40,403 nt of DNA from Candidatus Loosdrechtia aerotolerans (GTDB lineage: Bacteria; Planctomycetota; Brocadiia; Brocadiales; Brocadiaceae), in the NCBI GenBank assembly GCA_021646405.1, contig SOER01000031.1, positions 1 through 40,403 on the forward strand, given 5' to 3'. Below, piece by piece: positions 40,349-40,403 of the stretch. The number at the start of each line of letters is the position of its first letter. The stretch's first letter is position 1. The notes beneath the pieces were generated by a model. It saw only the letters and a list, made by a program, of their open reading frames with translations. It searched no databases and was not told the origin of the DNA. A program made the translations under genes and the position numbers.

Positions 40349-40403
40349 ATGAGAAAGAGTAATAAAAGTATGGGAACTACCATATCAGCGTTGGTGGAAA
40401 CGG
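40349..40403 (+). CDS. Start of a gene running off the right edge
   Basis: GAGGAGG (40332-40338) lies ten bases before ATG 40349, and the frame is open for the remaining 18 codons (MRKSNKSMGTTISALVET). An internal ATG at codon 8 could also be the start. Too little is present to name it. It would be divergent from, and very close to, the RNase H N-terminal region. Confidence 0.4.
   Translation, partial: MRKSNKSMGTTISALVET

Noticed and set aside
40349-40403. Reading the RNase H frame further upstream as a signal peptide
   Set aside because: On careful reframing the frame reaches a TGA near 40384 with no start codon, so no exported RNase H is supported.

Overview
The window looks like a piece of an anammox planctomycete genome (order Brocadiales: Brocadia, Jettenia or Kuenenia relatives). 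This placement is inferred, not proven. It rests on an octaheme lipoprotein resembling the hydroxylamine-oxidoreductase family, futalosine-route menaquinone genes, a ketosynthase pair beside AcpS and a cobalamin-type radical SAM enzyme, a periplasmic sulfite dehydrogenase with its cytochrome, an SBBP-repeat propeller protein, AT-rich spacers and many small interspersed repeats. I see no rRNA, tRNA, CRISPR array, complete insertion sequence or prophage.

Layout. 1-1147 is a long non-coding stretch with three hairpins, a decayed ORF, one copy of an interspersed repeat and a tiny interrupted ORF. 1148-3287 (+) holds a PAS/HD-GYP phosphodiesterase and a PAS/GGDEF cyclase, opposing c-di-GMP enzymes. 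3499-8207 (+) holds AcpS, a B12-type radical SAM enzyme, an intact FabF-like ketosynthase preceded by a terminator-like leader hairpin, and a second ketosynthase in which all three catalytic residues are replaced. 8411-12021 (+) is a nickel-type ECF transporter (M, small subunit, Q, O) followed by a beta-barrel-like protein, behind a promoter overlapped by a perfect GTGTTAC-N13-GTAACAC NikR-type operator. 12199-17080 (-) encodes a PEBP protein and a MacAB/LolD-like exporter (adaptor, ATPase, two permeases).

At 17278-17580 lies the most unusual element: an apparently free-standing structured RNA with its own promoter, an 18-bp closing stem, a second long-range multi-part stem, alternative internal hairpins and a strong intrinsic terminator. 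It matches no RNA class I can recognise. 17862-19382 (-) holds a DinB-fold protein and a membrane protein; 19383-20056 is a cluster of palindromic repeats.

20057-27457 (-) is mainly metabolic: MqnD and MqnB, a monoheme cytochrome with a Tat-exported sulfite dehydrogenase, a DUF445 protein, TrpRS, a DUF72 protein, a truncated-hemoglobin pseudogene and ProC. 27949-32114 holds a nitrilase-family amidase, an ERCC4/HhH nuclease, a CNNM/CorC-type membrane protein (-) and a TolB-like propeller. 32247-35875 (-) holds a spore-photoproduct-lyase-like radical SAM protein coupled to an aldo/keto reductase, then the octaheme protein. 36266-36744 (-) is a HicBA toxin-antitoxin pair. 37069-39618 (+) is a secreted SBBP propeller with seven near-identical repeats. 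It converges on an RNase HI gene whose hybrid-binding domain is in frame but has no usual start codon. A new gene appears to begin at the right edge.
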